Source of the DNA: Lunularia cruciata
Lineage: Eukaryota > Streptophyta > Marchantiopsida > Lunulariales > Lunulariaceae
Length of the DNA: 64,000 nucleotides
Direction: 5' to 3'
Assembly (NCBI GenBank): GCA_948567375.1
Contig: OX419760.1
Location: 33,666,001-33,730,000 of the forward strand
How positions within the stretch are numbered: position 1 is the stretch's first letter; the number at the start of each line of letters is the position of its first letter. The notes beneath the pieces were generated by a model. It saw nothing but the letters and a program-made list of their open reading frames with translations, did not search any database and was not told the DNA's origin. This document shows, in pieces, positions 59,228-64,000 of this stretch. The position numbers and the translations under genes were made by a program.

Positions 59228-59817
59228 TCAGAGAACCTCCAGAATTCCACGGACGATCTTGTCTGAAATCAAGTTTGTATGCATGAAAGGCGATTAGCAT
59301 CTCTCAGGAGTTCGGGCAACCAGTTACAAATTCACGCTTAAGTCAAGTGAACACGTTGACGAAATTACCTTTGGTGGGGACCTCAAAGCTAGTGTCCAAG
59401 CGGAAGTAAAGCATCTGCAAGAAACAGCAGTGCTTATTAGCAGGTATGATTCACAACTACTGCCAGTGAAAACAAGAGGTCCCAAATACCCTGCTCTCTT
59501 GTATAGTAATAGAGCTACGTGTAACTCAAAAATATCTGAGGAATCTCCGTATCTACCTTTGAAAACTATCTACCCCAATCAGTTAGCTAAACCAAGTCCC
59601 ATCCGTGAGCTAGTGACAATTGGTCACGAGCTTGACATCATTAAGTACTAACAAGAAACGGGCTACAATTATAAAGGATTCAAAAGCGATGTCAGGCTAC
59701 TTCTGCACTTGAGAATGTGCTTCAAGTAGCGAAGTCAAAGAGCGACCATGGTACTGTTAGAATTACCTTGAAAATGGCGTCAATGTCAGCGTGATAAGTC
59801 AAAGAGATCAAAGGCAT
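59228..59817 (-). CDS. Tentative 3' exons of an unknown minus-strand gene
   Basis: Two short segments have clean splice borders: 59817-59767 (after GCAG, MPLISLTYHADIDAIFK, then GTAATT) and 59414-59369 (after TTGCAG, MLYFRLDTSFEVPTK, then GTAATT). A third begins after TTTCAG at 59262. In the frame set by the first two it ends quickly at TGA 59230-59228 (DKIVRGILEVL). In another frame the third segment reads SVEFWRFSEVHAELESNVSF to a GTGAGT at 59177, so its true phase is uncertain. I do not recognise the protein and upstream exons are not resolved. Confidence 0.4.
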
Positions 59818-61042
59818 CTGCTTCACTTGTCAGATGTCAGAGTGGAGTTCCACAAATTCCCACGAGATAACTCAAATCTATGAATATGATTTAGTTCTTC
59901 CATTGAAAGTGAAACTGACCTCCTCGGCCCCTCTACTTTTTGATAAACTCCTGTCATCTCAGCTAAGTCACCTAAAGTGAGATCCAAAATTTAAGTAGTG
60001 GGTAAAGAATTGCCCATCAAATTGTTCAAGCCTTGTCCTCGTTGTCTTTACTATCAATGAGTGACATCGGCATATCATACGTAGCTCTTCTTCTGGTACA
60101 AATGAGCAGAAATTTCTATAGCTCTAAAAACTGAGAGCAGTGAAGGTGATCTGATGACACTTCCACTGATAAATGCACCACTGTTTAGCCGGCTAAATGG
60201 GTTGCTTAGTCGTGTACTGGGCTGCAACTGAAAAGTGCCTTGTGAACACCCGTAGGGAATCATGTTACTTCAGAAAGAAGCCGAACCTCCTAGAGAAGTC
60301 AATCTTGCTTCTACGCCTCTCAGAAACATATTTAATAATCAAATTTGCAACAAGAAACATGGCAAACAACATCGCAAAAGACTTTCGGCACTGCCTGTGA
60401 GAGAACAGAAGGAGAAAGTCTTGGTTACAACGCTCGATCAATCAGTGACACGGTGTTAGACATTCGGATGATGCATGGCAAAAATAACATCATGCCAATC
60501 TTGCAAGTTAAAGACTCTCCATGTCACATTGGATTGGCAGATACGTATGGGTATGAGGCCGTAGTAAAACAAGCTTAGCACCATCAATGCAACCAAAAAC
60601 CAACAAAGATTAATGCCATCAACTCATGAGAAAGTACTTCAAGGTCGACCTCTCATGACTCCTAGTAACCAAAAGGTAGCCTCTTTGTTCGCCTGACGTC
60701 AGCATAGTGTTACAAGAGTTGTTGGCCAGAAACTACTGTAATATGTGTTTAGTCAGACCTACGTATGTTGCCGATTTTCTGACAGTAGCTTAAATTCCTA
60801 AAAAGTGCCTCGCAAGTAGTGCTCATTCGATCTAGGGTTAAAGCCACAAATTACAGCTTATATAGTAAATGACTGCACCTTCTTGATTCGTACGGAGCTG
60901 GTGATGTGGACCAGTGCACCAAACTCCTTTCTTCTGAGCCTAAAAGCACCACCATCTGAACATCTGCACTGATTATTGGTGGCCTCTGCAAAATTGAACT
61001 TGTAATATCCTTTGACAATTCAAAGAGATGATGGGTTTCTGG
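59818..61042. other. Probable gene-proximal DNA; no complete exon resolved
   Basis: The part next to 61043 should be the 3' UTR of the KH gene. A possible minus-strand exon around 59980-59935 (EMTGVYQKVEGPRR, then GT) may belong to the gene at 59.2-59.8 kb. Confidence 0.4.
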
Positions 61043-62921
61043 TTAACGTCTGGTCTTGGCTCTTTTCATGCCTGGATTGTTGAATGGAGAAACAGTACCA
61101 CTCATATAGGCAGGACTATCTTCCCTTAAGGTCCCATTCAGGATTGCCAGCTCTCTGAGCTGTGCCTTCTTCACAAGGTCAAAAGTTTCATCCTGAGATT
61201 CACAACAACAGAAGTACGAGAATATAAGATGAAAATGAAGATTCTGACATTGTGCTTCACTTCCTTCCTACTAATTCTTTTCTTGAAGAGCAAGGGCAAT
61301 AAAACGAAAACTTGGCAAAAACCTATGACGGGATCAAAAACGTTTACCAAACTCGTTGCGTCTTGGATATCCCAACCAATTTCCGGTCACATGTCCAAAG
61401 ACAGAACTCTTGCGCTAGAAGGGTTACCACGAAACGTACCACAGGCTTCAGCAGTTCTTCCAATATTTCTCGTGCATGACTCAATTGCGCATCAATGACG
61501 CTCGCTGGCAATTCAGCTTCCACTAAAACATGCAAAGGCTCGTTTAGGTGTTCAAACCCTGGCTTATCTCTCATCTTGTCCTCCTGCTGGATACAACCCG
61601 ACAAGTGAAGGGGATGGAAAGTACAAAATCAGTCTCCTGTCTCCAAATGGTTACGAGCAGCAACTCTGCAGATCCGAGAAACTCCAAGACCAAGAGATCA
61701 AAAAATGACCATATAACCATTTACTGTCCATTGAGCGGTGGTGACGTGACTACCTAACATAAATGGACTAAGAATCTTCGGGAAACTTAAATTGAGTGGA
61801 AATTGGATCAAGCAATACCCGGATACGATCGGCTTGCTCATACATCTAAATTGAGCTCGGTCCTTTTACTCTATCAACCTTATGTTTCAAGGACTACTCT
61901 GTCAAAACCGATGAGGTATGAATAGCAACAAACAGTAAATAGACCTTGCAACTACGTCTTGATCCTACGATCCGTGGAAATAGGATGCAGAACCATCTAG
62001 TAATGCTCTTCTGAGCTCCCCAAAGAATATGAATGAGAATATACGCTTTTGCCAAGTGCAGAGCATGTAGGCGCAGTTAAAAACTCAAGAGAAAAACAAG
62101 CCACTCGTCTAACCTTAGCACTGTCTTTGATCGATCCTCGTCCTCTGATCAGCACACGGCATCCAGTAGTCGCTTCTACTCGCTTCAAAGAATTACCCCG
62201 AGGTCCAAGAATTCGGCCCACGAAATTGAACTGTTGATTTGAATCAAAAGTAGAGTTAATACAAGCCAAGAGAAGTTCATGGCTCTTTCAGGTGTGCTTC
62301 ACGGACTACTTGAAACCTCCGGTATTACTAACGAGTGTGCCAGTGATTCTATAAGAGTGCAAAAAATTCTTGACTACCAAGTCCGAGACTCCAGATGAAG
62401 TAGGACATACATTTGGATACTTGTCAACGGGAACTTCAATGCGTTGAGTTTTCTTAATGATGGGTCCTCCCGCGGTTCCTGGAACTCCATGCCAGCCCAT
62501 AGTAGCACCTTGAGTGGAGATAGCAAGCCTCTGCGTTGAGCACCATCAACTGCGTGAATAGTAAGTTCCATTCTGTATCTTGAACCCCAGGAAAGGTCTA
62601 AGTTAAATTAGGTGGCAGGAAACCATAATAATACTACATTGATACAATTCAAATGACAAGGTGTCTCTAGTAGGATTCGTACATCCGTCTGCATGCTAAC
62701 CCCACCCCAGCCATTGTGATCGATTCCTATGCCTCCGCTTATGCCTACTCCGCCCCCTCCTCCTCCACCACCTCCACCGCCGTTAGTGACTACGTGTGGC
62801 GATTCCCATGACGCAAGAGGACTGCCGTGACTCCCATGACTTCCATGACTTCCATGATGATCTAAACCATCTTGTTCCAGAAAGGTCGAATTTCCCACCA
62901 GTGCCGTCACTCGTACAATTT
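61043..62921 (-). CDS. STAR-type KH-domain RNA-binding protein (SPIN1/quaking-like), 5' exon(s) missing
   Basis: Exons, 5' to 3': 62921-62683, 62530-62411, 62230-62114, 61583-61440 and 61192-61043, all in phase, ending TAA at 61045-61043. The product begins [20 protein letters not shown], as plant STAR proteins do after the missing LLNQ exon. A His/Ser/Gly and poly-Gly stretch (11 Gly) follows. The KH domain has [66 protein letters not shown] and [10 protein letters not shown], including the GPRG RNA-binding loop. The end is [15 protein letters not shown], a typical basic C-terminus. Such proteins bind RNA and regulate splicing or stability; in rice SPIN1 acts in flowering control. The first intron must be longer than 1 kb, since no N-terminal exon is recognisable up to 64000. 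Confidence 0.93.
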
Positions 62922-64000
62922 CTGGAAAAGAGTTCCCATCAGTTTCTTGTTTTGGTATACTTCTATCTATATGAAAGCAACTGAGAGCATACAAAGTTGT
63001 AAACAGATTTTATATCCGAGAAGCTTCTTAGCAAGAAGGAAGGAGACTAATAGACGTCATGAAGGCAAAGTCTCACGATAGACTTGAAAGCCGTTCTAAT
63101 CACTGCCGTGGAGGGAAAATTCTATGCGAGGAGGAAAGAAATGTCATACGAATCCTTAGAAGCTAGGCAGAATCCACACTGCCCGTCACCTGCCACGACT
63201 ACGGTTTCTTCCCTAGGTTTGAAAGCTGCATCATACATTTCTTCCGGCTGGCTTGAAAGACGAGCTGCGGAGTACATTTCTTTGAACTACATAACGAGAC
63301 ATCTTCATGAAGTATTACAAGCGGGGGCTTAATTTTCCTCAAGTATTTCACTTGCAATGAGGAATTTGGGCACCTCCAAAAGTGCCAATAAGCTCACCGT
63401 AAAAGTGGTTAAAAAGTGGACGATCGTTAATGTAGGGGACATCGACCCATGTAAACCCTAGCAGTATGGACAAAAACAATACGTACGGCCAATCTTATCC
63501 ATAAAATCAAACCTAATACACAACGGTCTCGTGGCCACTTTCTGCAGGTGATGCCAGGGGAATGATCAACCCGGACAACTAGGAATTAGGTGAAAAACGA
63601 GAAGATGGGAGCTGAAGTGAAATCTGGTGCTGTGGCAATAAGGTTTGCGAATCCTTCGAGCCCCCAGATAAACTAGAATAACCTCACCACCTAACAATGT
63701 GGCGACGTGAAAATGTTCCATATACTCATCATTCAAAATCCGGAGGTCCTCTGACGGTGGAGAGCAAACTCCAGATCTAGTACTTGTTTACCTTTCGTAA
63801 TGCAAAAGTTCAAGTCTGTCTCGGAACTAGACTGTAATGAATCCAGTTTCTTTCACCAAGAATAACATGCACGCAGTATCAATGTGATGAACATGAATCT
63901 AATGACTTGTGAACTGGACTAAGAGATTTCGAGCAACATACGCCATGTCCAATTTGTATATTCACTAAGAACATTTCTATGTTTCAATCGAACAGCGTAA
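62922..64000 (-). other. First-intron or upstream region of the KH gene
   Basis: No N-terminal STAR exon was found. A short minus-strand frame near 63274-63128 (MYSAARLSSQPEEMYDAAFK...) has no recognisable match. Confidence 0.4.

Overview
Eukaryotic nuclear DNA from a land plant. The evidence is a set of spliced plant-type genes with GT-AG introns (PCaP1/DREPP-like, U-box ARM protein, YIP1, STAR-type KH protein, single-domain AAA-ATPase) around a large core of nested plant retroelements. A non-seed plant, for example a bryophyte, seems most likely to me, but nothing in the window proves a genus. No tRNA, rRNA, CRISPR or prokaryotic feature was seen.

Layout. 1-16 kb: the 3' part of a PCaP1-like gene (+); about 4 kb of spacer with microsatellites; a poorly understood minus-strand candidate gene (5.7-6.6 kb); and a complete AAA-ATPase gene (-, 7.6-13.8 kb, 14 exons reconstructed by reading). 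16-20 kb: a decayed non-LTR reverse-transcriptase element (-) with a C-terminal PD-(D/E)XK-like domain. 20.5-39.6 kb: a Ty3-like retrotransposon (+), flanked by the 5-bp direct repeat ATGAT. A second member of the same family is inserted in its gag gene in the opposite orientation (23.86-33.77 kb, -). 39.6-46.6 kb: AT-rich decayed DNA with a 200-bp foldback, Ty1/copia remnants and three tandem-repeat tracts. 46.6-64 kb: U-box gene (+), YIP1 gene (+), a tentative minus-strand gene near 59.5 kb, a STAR-KH gene (-, 5' end outside the recognisable part), and several copies of a short dispersed repeat.

The most unusual system is the retrotransposon family. Its polyprotein reads Gag - zinc knuckles - DSGA protease - C5 DNA methyltransferase - RT - RNase H - DDE integrase - PHD finger. 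It therefore carries both a DNA-methylation writer and a probable histone reader. The methyltransferase shows motifs I, IV, VI, VIII, IX and X in canonical order, which is DNMT3-like and not the permuted order of plant DRMs. Both copies have the same odd termini, B - internal - A - B - A', which resemble the split direct repeats of PAT/DIRS elements, although the integrase is of DDE type. Both copies also share three in-frame stops; one, between methyltransferase and RT, sits in a TMV-like UAG-CAR-YYA context. The inner copy retains the methyltransferase (one TAG), whereas the outer copy has lost motifs I-VIII. The opposed copies form a very large inverted repeat that could yield double-stranded RNA.
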